Shown: in pieces, positions 36,931-48,190 of the stretch | Layout: the number at the start of each line of letters is the position of its first letter | Position numbering within the stretch: position 1 is the first letter of the stretch | NCBI RefSeq assembly: GCF_008831285.2 | Contig: NC_045140.1 | Coordinates: 9,050,505-9,114,504, forward strand | DNA length: 64,000 nucleotides | Direction of reading: 5' to 3' | From: Nymphaea colorata | Taxonomy: Eukaryota > Streptophyta > Magnoliopsida > Nymphaeales > Nymphaeaceae | The notes under the pieces: model-generated | What the model saw: the letters and a program-made list of their open reading frames with translations, nothing else | What the model was told of the DNA's origin: nothing | Database searches by the model: none | Made by a program: the position numbers and the translations under genes

Positions 36931-38220
36931 TACCTTGCTTTTGAAACGGCAATGCATGTTCATCATATCCAAGAAGGGAATACGCCTTGGTACCATAACA
37001 TCAAAAGGTATATTGAAAGTAGAGAATGCTCGACTGGAATGCCTAAAAATAAACAGAAAGCAATTCAATGTATGTCAGCAAGGTACTTTATTATTGCAGG
37101 AGTGCTATACCGACGTGGATTTAGTACTGAATACTCTCGGTGCCTTGATGAAGGTGAGACAAAAGAAGTGATCGAAGAGTCGCATTGAGGAGACTGTGGG
37201 GGCCATGTTGGTTACCAGACCCTCACCAAGCCGAGCAGGATATTATTGGCCTACTATGCAAAAAGATTGTTACCAGTTCGTCAAAAGATGTAAAGAATGT
37301 CAACCGCATGCTCCAGTAATCCATGCACCAACCACTTGCATTATGTAATATCTCCTTGGCCATTTTCAATGTAGGTATTTGACGTAGTCAGACCAATATC
37401 CCTTGCAGCTTCCAATAGCCATAAATATTTTCTTGCTGCAACAGACTATTTCACCAAATGGGTAGAAGTTGTCACACTCAGAATAGTAGAAGGACGTCAT
37501 GTAGTGTCCTTCATTCATAAAAATCTTCTTTGTAGATTTGGAGTCCCTCATGATATAGTATATGACAACGGGATTCATTTCAAAAATGAAAAGACGAGGT
37601 AGTTGTACAACAAGTACCATATCATGCATCATTTTTCAGCTCCTTATTATCCCCAAGGCAATGGGCAAGCAGAAGCCACCATCAAGATCCTGATCCACAT
37701 CTTGCAATAGACCATAGAAACTGGCACAAAAAGATGCATAAAGCTTTGTGGGCAGATCACACCACTATGAGAACTGAGAACTCCAACAAATGCTACTCCA
37801 GCAGTGCTAGTCTATGGAATGGACGTGGTTCTACCATTACATATGTTGGAACCCGCTTTGAAGTTCGCTTCCCTTATAGAACTTCTTCTAAATCAATATC
37901 AGTAGAAAAGGCTAATGCAGCTCAATCTGCTAGATGAAATGAGGCTAAAACCGGTTGAGCACGCTGAAGCTTATCGCCAAAGGATAGGCAGACAATTTGC
38001 CAAATCAGTTATCGAGAGACAGTTCATAGTGAACAACTTAGTCCTACAATCTGTGGTGCACCTCATAGGACGGCCGCGAGGTAAATGGGCACCAAACCTG
38101 GAAGGCCCATACGTTATTAAGGAAGCCCTACCCTGTAATTCATACTGACTAATTGATGCTGATGGGGTGGAACTTACTGATCATGTTAATGTTCTTCACC
38201 TCAAAAAAATTTATGTCTAG
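36925..38220 (+). pseudogene. Integrase of Gypsy element A
   Basis: The N-terminal HHCC zinc finger (GGHVGYQTL... then RCKECQ, 37198-37305), the D,D,E core (DNGIHFKNEK near 37565; YYPQGNGQAEATI near 37645-37685) and the C-terminal RGKWAPNLEGPYVIKE (38071-38118) are present across stops. The frame ends VNVLHLKKIYV at 38220. Integrase inserts element cDNA into the genome. Confidence 0.85.
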
Positions 38221-38652
38221 TCCTCCTATATTCATTTTCCAATCAATGGCAAATATTTAAGTTTTTACATCCAATCTACTATTCCATATGGATTCTTTCG
38301 AGTTGTAAAACATGACAATTACACTGGGGCATTTTTTTAACTATCGAACAAGATTTGAGAGCAAACCCTTGCAGTAAAAGGTAAAACCTACAATATGAGG
38401 GCAACCCACGTGGGTAAGGGGTCAAACCTACAATGCAAGCCAAAGCAACCCATTTCAGGGGGGTTCAACCTGAATTCAATATTGGCAAACCCACACAAGT
38501 AAGGGGTTAAAACTATAATTTAAACTCAAACAACCCATTCAAATGAGGAGGTAAGCCTGAAACATCACTCTGCACATATTTTGTTTGAAAAATCAATAGT
38601 CCTTATCTTTGTCACTAAGCATGGCTAGCACTGGCTTAGTAACAAGGGCATC
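38221..38652 (+). other. Gypsy 3' untranslated region with polypurine tract
   Basis: Between the integrase stop and the 3' LTR are repeated blocks with AACCC/GGGTTA units (AAACCCACACAAGTAAGGGGTTAAA) that recur in inverse at 54180-54420 in element B. The last bases before the LTR, AACAAGGGCATC, hold the likely polypurine tract (element B: AACAAAGAGGGGCATC). Confidence 0.6.
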
Positions 38653-39009
38653 TGTAATCACCCCAATTTTTTTCAAAATGCTATGCTCTTTTACCAAAAC
38701 ACAAAACCCAATTTTTGAACTTAATTAGATCCAAAACCCAAGTTCAGAACCAAATCAAGCATTTGAAATTCACAATCCAAAACCGAGTTCAAAACAACAA
38801 AGTCTGGTGCTATAAGCGTCGCACGAGCATGCACAGACCACTCCCTTGTTTTACGCTTTGTCCTCGCACCACAATATGTTTTTGAAGCTTGAAATGAAGC
38901 CGACCACTCTTTTATAACGAAAAAAACTAATTTTATACACTTTTTAAATAAAAAAAGAGTTTTATGCTCATTTTATTATTTCACTCTAATTTCATAATAT
39001 TTAAAAAAA

Positions 39010-39172
39010 GGCTTTTGCGTGATCGCATGACCGCGTGTCATCGCAACGCGCTATCGCACGACAATGCGTGTCACGTGATCGCTAGACCGCACGCGCATGC
39101 GTCGTGCGACCCTACGAAATTGCATCATCGCAACGCGCGACCTCGTGTGCCATGCACAGGCGCACTCCCTCA
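39010..39172 (+). repeat. CpG-rich quasi-palindromic block in the Gypsy LTR
   Basis: In otherwise AT-rich LTR sequence this block is full of short, partly self-complementary units (ATCGCATGACCGCG, GCGCTATCGCACG, CACGCGCATGCG). The related block in the element B LTR is 53545-53695. The 5' LTR at 26603 lacks it; its flanks are joined near 26900. Confidence 0.75.
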
Positions 39173-40599
39173 AATGAAAAAAATGCACTTCATGCGTTGC
39201 GAAACCCCATTTTTTCTTCAAAATCAACTGTTAGGGGGTGATTTTTAACATTTTAAGTGGGCATTAGCCCTGACTAAACCTCAAAAATGAATTTGCAGGT
39301 CTAATGGCCAATCATACTAATTTCAAACATATTTTTTTAAAAAAATTGAAAATAATTTAAAATTATTTGAAATTCGTATGAAAATGTTATGAAATTAAAA
39401 AAAAAATTGAATTTTGAATTTTGACTCCAAAATTCTTCTTCTTTCATTCTCGTTCTTCTTCTTCTTCTCCAACTTTGAAAGTAAGCTTCATCAAGCTACA
39501 ACTCTTCAAAGGAGCAACAAAGATTTCTTGGAGTCCTCCTCTTCATCACCTTGGAGCTCTATTCAAGGTGAGTCTAGGATCATTTGAAGCAAGGTTGATC
39601 ATTTTTCCTTAAAATCATTCTCATTAGAGGTATGTAACCAACATTCCACTTCATTCTTTCCATTGTTTCTTCCTTTTTTATTTCCCCATGGCCATACAAG
39701 ATAGTTCTAAAATCTCTATTTTAGAGTCAAGAAACTACTATTAAGTACACCGGAAGAATGAGAAGGTGAAATGATATTTCATTTTATAATTGAATCATGC
39801 TATCTCTTTTCTTGAATATAGCTTCATTTTGCTTTTCCCATTTCCTCTCATCTTCATCTCCCCATGGCTATATGAGATAGCTCTCAATCTCTACTTTAGA
39901 GTCAAGAAGCCATGCTCGAGTGGACCAGGAGCATAAGAATAGGAGATGATATTTCATTTCAAGATTGCATCATGTTCTCTCTTTTCTTGAATGTAGCGTT
40001 GTTTTGGTTTATTTATTTTCTCTCATCTTCATCTTCTCATGGCCATATGAGATAACTCTTAATTCTTTATTTTAGAGTCAAGAAGTTACGCTCGAGTGCA
40101 CCGGGAGCATGAGAAGATGAGATGTTATTTCATTTTATGATTGAATCATGCTCTCTCTCTTTCCTTGAATATTGCTTTGATATTATCCATGCATAGTTGT
40201 TTGATTTTCCATTTATATGCGAATGCACGATGAGAATGAGAGTATGGTTTGAGACTCTTTATTCTTATGCTAATTTTTTAGGGTTGGGGCTTGTCATTTT
40301 CATATTAATATACATTTTCATGTCATTTTATGTTAGTTTCCTTTCTAATCATCCTATTAAGAACCCTAATGAGCACCTTATCATGTGGTTTGTTTTTCTT
40401 CTATACCCAATGGTGTAAGAAATAGGGGTGGGCATCAGGCCGGGCCGGCCCGACCTGCTAAAACCCGGTCCGAATCGACCCGTCGGGCCTAAGCCGGGGC
40501 CCAGGCCTGGCCCAATAATATTGTCAGGCCGGGCCGGGCCGGACCCCCAAAAGTCAGGCCCAGCCCGGCCCGTTTGGCGGGCCGGGCTGGCTTGCGAGA

Positions 40600-41392
40600 A
40601 GGGGGAGAGAGACGGGAAGAGGGAAGAGGGGGAGGCGAGAAGAGGGGAGAGGGGGAGACAGGAAACGGGAGAGGGAACCAGAGGGGAGCGGGAGAGGGAA
40701 CCAGAGGGAGAAAGGAAGGGGACGGGAGACATCGTCTGCTTGGCTGCGAAGAGGAAAAAGAAGAAGGCCTGCAAAGAAGAAGGCCTTGCACTCCTCCACG
40801 ATGTCGTCCGCCGTGAACCTCGCGCCGACGGAGAGGGAACCAGAGGGGAGCGGGAGAGGGAAATAGAGGGGGAGACGGGAGAGGGAGAGGGAGAAAGGAA
40901 GGGGACGGGAGAGGGAACCAGAGGGGAGCGAGAACCAGAAGGGGAAACGGGAGAGGGAGAGGGAGAAAGGAAGGGAGGGAGCGGGGGAGAGGGGGAGACG
41001 GGAGAGGGAGAGGGAGAGGGAGAAAGGAAGGGGGAGGGAGCGGGGGAGAGGGAGCGGGGGAGAGGGAGAAAGGAAGGGGGAGGGAGCGGGGGAGCGGGGA
41101 GAGGGAACCACTCCAGAGGGGAGACAGGAGACAGGGACAAGAGCGGAGAAAACGGGAGACGGGAGAGGGGGAGACGGGAGAGGGAACCAGAGGGGAGCGG
41201 GAGAGGGGAGACAGGAGAGGGAACCAGAGGGGGAGAGGGAAGTGGGAACCAAAGGGGAGATAGGAGAGGGAACGAGGGGGAGTGGGAGCAGAGAGGGAGA
41301 GGGAACCAGAGGGGGAGAGGGTGCAGAGAGGGAGAGAGGGAACCAGAGGGGGACGGGAAGGGAGGAGAGAGAGAGCAGAGAGGGAGAGGGTG
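40600..41392. repeat. Purine-rich minisatellite (GGGAGA / GGGAACCAGAGGGG units)
   Basis: Degenerate tandem units of G and A fill the hAT interior on both sides of the P450 fragment. They leave long open frames on both strands (up to 358 codons) made of simple repeats of Gly/Glu/Arg or Ser/Pro/Leu. I treat all of these as non-coding. Confidence 0.85.
40725..40845 (-). pseudogene. Captured cytochrome P450 fragment (I-helix region)
   Basis: On the minus strand the frame reads VGARFTADDIVEECKAFFFAG, the start of the P450 I-helix with the (A/G)Gx(D/E)T-type oxygen-binding region. In a shifted frame FAAKQTMS follows, matching the usual FFFAGKQTTS of CYP72-clan proteins, CYP734A-like in particular. 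A short duplication (CTTCTTT...) breaks the frame between the two pieces. It is a fragment only, flanked on both sides by purine-rich repeats. Confidence 0.65.
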
Positions 41393-41896
41393 TCGGGCCC
41401 GGCCCGGGACTGCTGCCGGGCCCAATCGAGCCGGGCCGGGCCGGGCCGGCCCAGCGGCTGCCCGGCCTGACTCCCAGACCTAGTAAGAAACATATTCCCT
41501 TGTAACAAACAAAATAACTATGTCTTATGTTTATATAAAAAAAATATTTGAACTCATGCCTTCCAAAATTTTTTCAAAAGAACCATTTCTAATGTGGCTT
41601 TGGAGACCCAGCTTAGACTCTTACATGAGTCCAAGCTCCCCTCCGGCCTATATCAAACTTAAAGTCGGTTATTTTAAACAATTTCTTGATTTTTAATATC
41701 ATGAAGACACATATGTATATACATGTTATATACATATATGTGCACATGATGGTTCCCTTCATCCTTCTCTCTTTATGTTTCCAGATTATATTTTACAAAT
41801 TTTCATATGCACATGAATGCGTATATACATGTATTCTATTTTCTCTCTCTTGAATCTTTTATCTCTTTTTAGGTTCAATGTCTTCTCCTAAAAATT

Positions 41897-41899
<3 letters not shown>

Positions 41900-41984
<85 letters not shown>
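41900..41984. repeat. (AT)n microsatellite in the Gypsy LTR
   Basis: About 85 bases of nearly pure AT lie in a part of the LTR that holds much shorter AT-rich ATACATAT sequence in the other copies. Confidence 0.95.
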
Positions 41985-41986
<2 letters not shown>

Positions 41987-42924
41987 ATATATAAATGTAT
42001 GGATATAATTTTTCCTATATATGTACATATAAATGTCTTCAAATCAATAACATTGTTACAAACTTTCATATATATGTACATATGTGATGGTATGTACACG
42101 TATATGTATATTTTTTCATATATATATCTCTCTCTCTTTCTTTTTATTAGAGTATTTCATCCTTTCCATTCTTTTTGAATATTTTTCTTTGAAAATTTTT
42201 TTATTTACCGACTTCACTAAGATAAAAAATCTAGTAATGACCCAATATTGGATACATGCTTGATGGTCTACAACCTCAATCCATTTTCAAAAACCTTTCA
42301 TTCATATTTATGTTAGTTATCAAAAAAAAAATATTATATGTATGCTATGGTATGAATATTTCTAGATGAATGTTATGGTAGGAATGTTTCATTCTCTTCT
42401 AATCATATAGGATCAGTGCATTCATGCATTCACATGCACTTAATATCACTAATGATCACAAGCACCTCACCAAAAAAAATTAAGCAAGATGAGATGGAGT
42501 TATAACTAGGTAGTAACTGAATTAAAGCAAAATTTCAAACCTACTTAAAGTCTTCAAAGAACATTAAAATAACTTCAAATTGATTTCCCAAGCTTTCCAA
42601 ATGATATTTACAGAGATTTCTCAATTCTAGTTTTCCATAAAATATTTCACATTCTCAAGTAATTCTTCAAGAACCTTTTCAAAAGTTTGAAATATCAAAC
42701 TTTCAATATTTTTCTACACCACATAAAGAATGAAAAAGATGTTTAAGCCAAAATGAAATGCATCAATAATAAACATATCCCTTGGATTTATTTTCCCTGC
42801 TAAAGGTACCGGAAACAGTCGATCCTCGTATCGACGGGCGAGTCCATTTTTCTCTCATTTTCAAAACAAAACTCATTTTTCTAAATCACTACAAAACCAA
42901 TACCAAATTTTGGAAATGCGAACA

Positions 42925-43970
42925 GATGGTGTCCATGATGGGACCCGTCAACGTTTGGCTATGATTGTCACTGATGCATTTTTATTTACTTGAACATCTC
43001 ATATATTGCCGATGATAAAGCATGTACCCTATTTTGGCTTTGACCCCATCGGCATTTCATTACATTGCTTGATGATTGTACTTACTTTTTTGCATATAAG
43101 ACTAATTGAGGATGATCAATCATGTTCACTTAGATATATGATCAAATTCGACCCTCCTCAATTTAAGGCTTGTTTGAGAACAATGTTTGCTCTTCTATGT
43201 ATTTTAATCATCATCTTAGGCAACATTACATTAGAGACAACTGATTTTACATAATTTCTTATATTTCAAAATTCTTTATAGCTACTTGTTCCGGTCATCA
43301 TGTTGCCGGTCTTGGTCTTAGGTAGTACCACAAGACTAAGTCTTACAACTGGACCACACCTTGGGTGAGAAAGCCCCCTTGTTAGTACCATGAGTGATAA
43401 TTTGTGGAATATCGACGAGTGATCAAAAAGAAGTTGATGAACCCTACACTTTGTTGCCTAAGGAAGAATCTATATTGTTACTAAGTCATTCGGCTAAAGT
43501 ATACAAGAATAACTTGACATTGAATTATTGTGACACAAAATTATCTCAATCAGGTCCCTATATTCATTTTGTCCAAAATTATTTCAAATGACATATGGAT
43601 GTGCATAAAACCTTTTGTGATGTTTTACAACCTTATTATATACCTCTACTCCATATTGTCTTTGTCAGCCTACTCAATCGTTTTCATAATTTAATCTCTA
43701 CTCATCAAAGTCATCATTCAAGATGTATTCTTTCCAACGTAGTGTCACATTCCCTTATAATCACTTCCTTTTCGGAAAAGGACACGAACGGTCTACTTAC
43801 AACTCTCTTGAGTCTAAACCTTTGGCTCCCGAATGGTATCGGTCTTGGCATCCCACCATGTGTCGGATGTTTCATTCCTACTTTGAAGAATGTGGGCTAG
43901 AGACAATGACAAATGGAGGAATGCAAACAGTGGATGGAAATTTGGTGCATGCAATTACCGAGCGATGGAG
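42925..43970 (+). mobile_element. Second copy of the Gypsy internal 5' region (PBS, leader, start of ORF1), truncated
   Basis: After the second LTR the sequence repeats the start of the internal region (compare 29633-30680): PBS, leader, and the ORF1 start MYSFQRSVTFPYNHFLFGKG at 43723. Similarity ends at about 43970, where pararetrovirus sequence begins. The ORF1 part here is open in 43723-44004, but its last codons are not Gypsy-derived. Confidence 0.85.
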
Positions 43971-44064
43971 CCAATTGATGAAATTAAAACAAACATACTT
44001 TTGATACTAGAAAATCAGAAAAAGATGTATAATGTATTCGTAGAGTTCATAAAAAGAATAAAAA

Positions 44065-44500
44065 ATGGATATATGCATTGACACAAAAATAACATACCAG
44101 ACAGCGATATATATCAATAATTTAATAGTTGGACAAACAATAACAGAAACGAAAATAGACAGCAAAACGACTCCAAAATACATAGAAAACTCGTTTATAG
44201 GAAATGTAAAATTATGGTTTAAACAACTATCTAGCTCAGCAAAAGACTCTCTTAGAGCACAAATGGATAATAAAGGAAGCTCAACAACAAATCCATTAGA
44301 CATTCTAGAAAAATATATTGCAGCCACAACAACAAAATTTTTACATACAAATGCAGATCAAGTTTATAAAGAGAAATTAAAAGTCACAGCAAGAGATAAT
44401 TTAATGCAATTAAGCATATGTGACATGTGTTACTTAGATGAATATGTAACTAGGACACATACCTAAAGAATGTAAACAACAAATTAAAAAGAAAATCGTA
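44065..44500 (+). pseudogene. Coat/gag-like fragment of the endogenous pararetrovirus
   Basis: An open stretch of 133 codons contains FIGNVKLWFKQLSSSAKDSL, like the core of caulimovirid coat proteins. Its end has a C-x2-C pair (CDMC) and, one frame away, H and C residues (44455-44475) that would complete a zinc knuckle; a frameshift separates them. Coat proteins of this family package the DNA genome. The first part is missing or not recognised. Confidence 0.55.
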
Positions 44501-44647
44501 AACATAATAGATGAAGAATTCATAGACATACATCTTTTAAGTGACCAAGACATATCTGAAATTGAGACAATTTTTGAAACCGACATAGAATCAGACATAA
44601 GAACCAGTGAAAGTGAAAATGAGTGAAGAAGTAGAAACACCTCACGA

Positions 44648-45150
44648 ATGACAAAATTTTTAGACAAAATAGAAAACCAAGAAATAAATATTGACAAGAA
44701 TAAAATATTTGAATTCCCACTCATAAGAAAAATAGCAGGGATAAAAAATCTACTAAAGAAAAATACTGAAGAATATTACATAATAAAGCAAAGAGAACAT
44801 GTTATAAACATAGACCAAGCCACAGGAACCACACGAGTACCTTTAATTAGCATGACAAGAGTCAATGAAGATCTAAAACATTTAAAACTAAAAACCCCAA
44901 CGAAATATGTATATTTTGGAAGAATTGAAATCATGATAAAAGCATGTTTCAAAGAAGGCATAGATACCCCACTAGAATTATACTTAGCATATGATAGGAT
45001 AATAGATCCAGCTGAGAAAGCCATTATAGCAAAAATAAAATGAAATTTAATATACCAAAAACTAAAGTTTATAATAAAACCAAATTTTACTATAGCATTA
45101 ACAGATAACTATATAGACAAAAGCCTAGTCTTATACAGAAAGTAACAGGA
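44648..45150 (+). pseudogene. Movement-protein-like (30K superfamily) fragment of the endogenous pararetrovirus
   Basis: The 131-codon ORF (44648-45043) ends in YVYFGRIEIMIKACFKEG and IDTPLELYLAYDR, the core of the 30K movement-protein superfamily, with the conserved Asp. Related sequence continues to about 45150 after a shift. In living viruses such proteins let the virus pass between cells through plasmodesmata. Confidence 0.65.
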
Positions 45151-45399
45151 ATTAAACTAGAAAAAGGATGTAAAGTTATGACAATTAAAGGGAAAAACAT
45201 GTACATAATAACTAATAAACATAAAATTACAGCCAAGTGGAGAAATTAATGAAACAATCCAGCTAGATAATCCCTTCAAACAACTAATAACTATAGTACA
45301 AGACAGCGAACCTTATTACTTAGGAAATGAAACAAATGAATTAGAAATTATAAAACACAAACTAAGCATAAGTGAACCAAGCCAGGTAGCAGAAACCAG

Positions 45400-45781
45400 C
45401 TATAAAACATATCAGTTTTTCATTAAAGCAGTAATCCATGATAATTTAAGAAGAATTTTAATAGACACAGGATCAAGCGAAAACTATATAACACTTAACC
45501 TAATAAAAAATGACTTAACGTTCCCGAACAACCATAAATACAAAGACATACATGGCAGTATAATAAATAGTAAAGGAAGTGTTTCAAAAGAAGTAATAAT
45601 ATCAAATTACAGATTTATGATTTCATCTGAAGTACAAAAACCTAGAAACGATGAACTAATTGATATAATCCTAGGAAATAAATGGCTAAATAAACATGAT
45701 AATTACATAATAGAAAGGGAAATAATGGAAATACAAACATTAGGGAAAAGAACTATAATCCTACAAGACTTAGATTATTAA
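45400..45781 (+). pseudogene. First aspartic-protease-like domain of the endogenous pararetrovirus
   Basis: A retropepsin-type box DTGSSENYITLNL is at 45464-45502, and an ILGNKWL block (like the second conserved box) follows near 45672-45692. The reading frame closes at TAA near 45779. It lies upstream of a second, separate protease-like domain, which is unusual. Confidence 0.6.
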
Positions 45782-46339
45782 AAGAACCAGCGATAAAGAG
45801 TTCACACAAGAATGTAAAGCAAAATATAAACAAATAGTACAATAAGAAGTGAGTCATAAATTTAAAATTTTCATATTAATCAACAAATTTGTAAATAAAC
45901 TAAAAGACTTAGTAACAGAAAATGGGAAATGGACACAGAAATAATGGAATACGGGTACTAATCTACAGAATATTCCGATTACTCAGACTATGGTGATTAC
46001 ATAGAAAACTGAATGTTTGGATGATCAGTAGAACAAACATGACAGAATTTGTTAGGGAATGTAAGAAAAAATACAAAGTAAAAATCAAGAGAATATTAAA
46101 ACATGATTTCAAAATATACATACTAGTAAATAAATTTATAGGAGAATTACAGCAGAGTCATTGAGATAGGGTACTTAAGAAACCTAGATCTTAGAAGACT
46201 TGCAAAATTTGAGGAAGAAATAGAAATGGCAAGAATTAGGATTAACACTGAATATTACCAGGACAGTCCACCCGATATTGACAATGATGAATAAAACAAG
46301 AATGAATATAACCAAAGAAAAGTTTATATATATTAATTA

Positions 46340-46850
46340 AAAAGATAGTCAAAGGCTATAACAGTAGATATTATACACCATATATTGATACAGGAGCTCA
46401 GATAAATATATCCCAAAGAAACTGTTTGCCTTAATCCCACTGGGATAAGTTAGAAACCCCACTGGAAGTTAAAGGGTTCAACGGAGCAAAATATATAATA
46501 CAATACAAAGCTGATAACATAAACGTACAGATTTGGAAGAAAATAATTAAGATCAGTAGAATCTATGTCTTTGAACTAGAAGGCAAGGACATCATTTTAG
46601 GAAGACCATTTCTGAATTATTCTTTACCAATACAAATTACAGAAAAATACCTATTATTAACAACACTCTGTAAAGAACAAATACGGGCCCTAATAGTAAA
46701 AAATAGTGAGAAAAAAGAAGTTCCATGGATAAAAGGAACAAGCCAGGTAGTTCAAAAACTAATTAGAAAAAATATAAATCAAATAACCTTACACATATAC
46801 AAAATAACTGAATTAGCAAATGTAGAAAGAGAGTTGGAAACATTATAATC
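46340..46850 (+). pseudogene. Second aspartic protease domain of the endogenous pararetrovirus
   Basis: YIDTGAQINIS (DTGA at 46387-46398) and DIILGRPFLNY (near 46590-46620) match the protease that precedes RT in caulimovirids. The stretch is interrupted by at least one stop (near 46432). It would cut the viral polyprotein. Confidence 0.7.
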
Positions 46851-46869
46851 TGAAAAACCATTATAATTC

Positions 46870-48190
46870 TAGGAAAAACATAAAACATCAGTAAAAATAG
46901 AACTCGTTGATGAAAATAGCATAATCACACAACCCCCACTAAAATATGTGCCTAAACACTTAGCTGAATTCAAGAAACACATACACGAATTGCTAAGAGA
47001 AGGTTACATAAGAGAATCAAATTCAAAACACAATACCCCAGCCTTCATAGTAAATAAGTATAGTGAGCAAAGAAGAGGTAAAACAAGAATGTAATTGATT
47101 ATAGAAACCTTAATGCCAAAACAAAAACTTACAATTATCCCATACCAAACAAAATACTTAAGTTAAAACAAATCTTAGGATTCCAATATTTTAGTAAATT
47201 CAATTGTAAAAATCGGTTTTACCACTTAAAATTTGACGAAGAAAGTAAAGCATTAGCTGTTTTTATATGTACCGAACGGATTTTATGAATGGAATGTTCT
47301 ACCCTTTGGATTTAAAAATGCACCATGAAGATTTCAAAATTTTATACACCAAAAATTTAGAGAACTAAGAAATTGTGTCATCTATAAAGACAACATATTA
47401 TTATACAGTTACACAGAAAATGATCACTATAATTTGTTAAGAGAATTTATTACTTATGCTAGAAATGCGGGTATTGCACGTAGTAAAAACAAAGCCATAA
47501 TTTGTAAAAAACAAATAGAATTTTTAGGTATAGAAATAGATAAAACAGGTATTAAAATGCAAAATCACATAATGCAGAAAATCACAATGTTTAATGATCT
47601 AGATACAAAGGTAAAACTACAGTCATTCTTAGGCTTAGCAGAGAATATATTCCTAACCTTGTTGAACACTGTAACCATTACAAGCCAAACTAAATTAAGA
47701 TGAAGAATACCATTGGGATAAAACAGATAAACAGTATGTCCAAAAGATACAAGATGTCTGCAAAAACCTACCCAAATTAGAATTCCCATAAGAGAGCAAG
47801 GAGTTTGTTTGGATAATAGAATCTGATGCTTCAGATAGAAGTTACGGATCAATCTTAAAATATAAATATAAAGATAAACCACACGATTATTTGTGTACAT
47901 ATCATTCAGGAAGCTTCAAAGAGAATGAAAGCAAATGGGAAATAAACCGAAAGGAACTATTAGCATTACATTATGCACTCCTACATTTTGAAATTTATGT
48001 TGTATTTTCTAAATTCATTGTAAGGATAGATAATACAAAGGTAAAACACTGGCTCAGTGCAAAATTGAAAAATTCCATAGTAAAAAGGGAATTCCGAAGA
48101 TTAGTCAACGAATAAAATTGTTCAATTTTCATATAGAATTGATGAAATCCTTTGATAATAATTTTGCAGATGTATTATCAAGAAATGAAT
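46870..48190 (+). pseudogene. Reverse transcriptase and RNase H of the endogenous pararetrovirus
   Basis: RT blocks run from about 46960 (LREGYIRES, AFIVNKYS) to 47700 (KQIEFLGIEIDKTG near 47511-47552). The YxDD catalytic box reads YKDN at 47383-47394. RNase H follows (ESDASDRSYGSIL near 47821; ELLALHYALLHFE; RIDNTKVKHWLSAK near 48026), ending close to 48190. The family uses these for copying its pregenomic RNA to DNA. Frameshifts near 47095 and 47280 and other stops break it. Confidence 0.8.

Larger units (their letters stand above)
26603..38652 (+). mobile_element. Ty3/Gypsy retrotransposon A, Ogre/Tat-type (5' LTR and internal region)
   Basis: Long LTRs, an extra ORF in front of gag, and the order protease, RT, RNase H, a second archaeal-type RNase H, integrase place it in the Ogre/Tat group of Ty3/Gypsy. 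The 3' LTR starts at 38653. Many stops and frameshifts break all ORFs. Compared with element B (minus strand, 50884-64000) it is more decayed, although the order and most blocks are the same. Confidence 0.9.
40423..41482. mobile_element. Non-autonomous hAT element with captured gene fragment (Pack-hAT-like)
   Basis: The left end is TAGGGGTGGGCATCAGGCCG; the right end read inward is TAGGTCTGGGAGTCAGGCCG (most positions identical). A perfect 8-bp target duplication GTAAGAAA flanks it (40415-40422 and 41483-41490), and the empty site is seen in the other LTR copies (GGAAGAAACATATTCCC). Ends are rich in GGGCCGGGCC. The interior is an extreme purine-rich minisatellite of GGGAGAGGGAACCAGAGGGG-like units. 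It has no transposase gene. Confidence 0.9.
38653..42924 (+). repeat. Second Gypsy LTR of element A, with nested hAT insertion
   Basis: It starts TGTAATCACCCCAA and ends AATGCGAACA. Without the 1,060-bp hAT element and its 8-bp duplication it is about 3.2 kb long, near the LTR at 50884-54138 (3,255 bp). Unlike a normal 3' LTR it is followed at 42925 by a PBS and by internal sequence, not by a target duplication. Confidence 0.85.

Noticed and set aside
40349-41508. Four long overlapping ORFs (232-358 codons) on both strands
   Set aside because: They arise from GA-rich minisatellite and GGGCCGGG ends of a hAT element; the products are simple repeats and all frames are open at once. Only the short P450-like piece is meaningful.
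41899-42099. ORF of repeated Tyr-Ile
   Set aside because: A translation of the AT microsatellite.
43723-44004. An apparently intact 93-codon ORF
   Set aside because: It is the Gypsy ORF1 start fused by chance to pararetrovirus sequence after about 43970.
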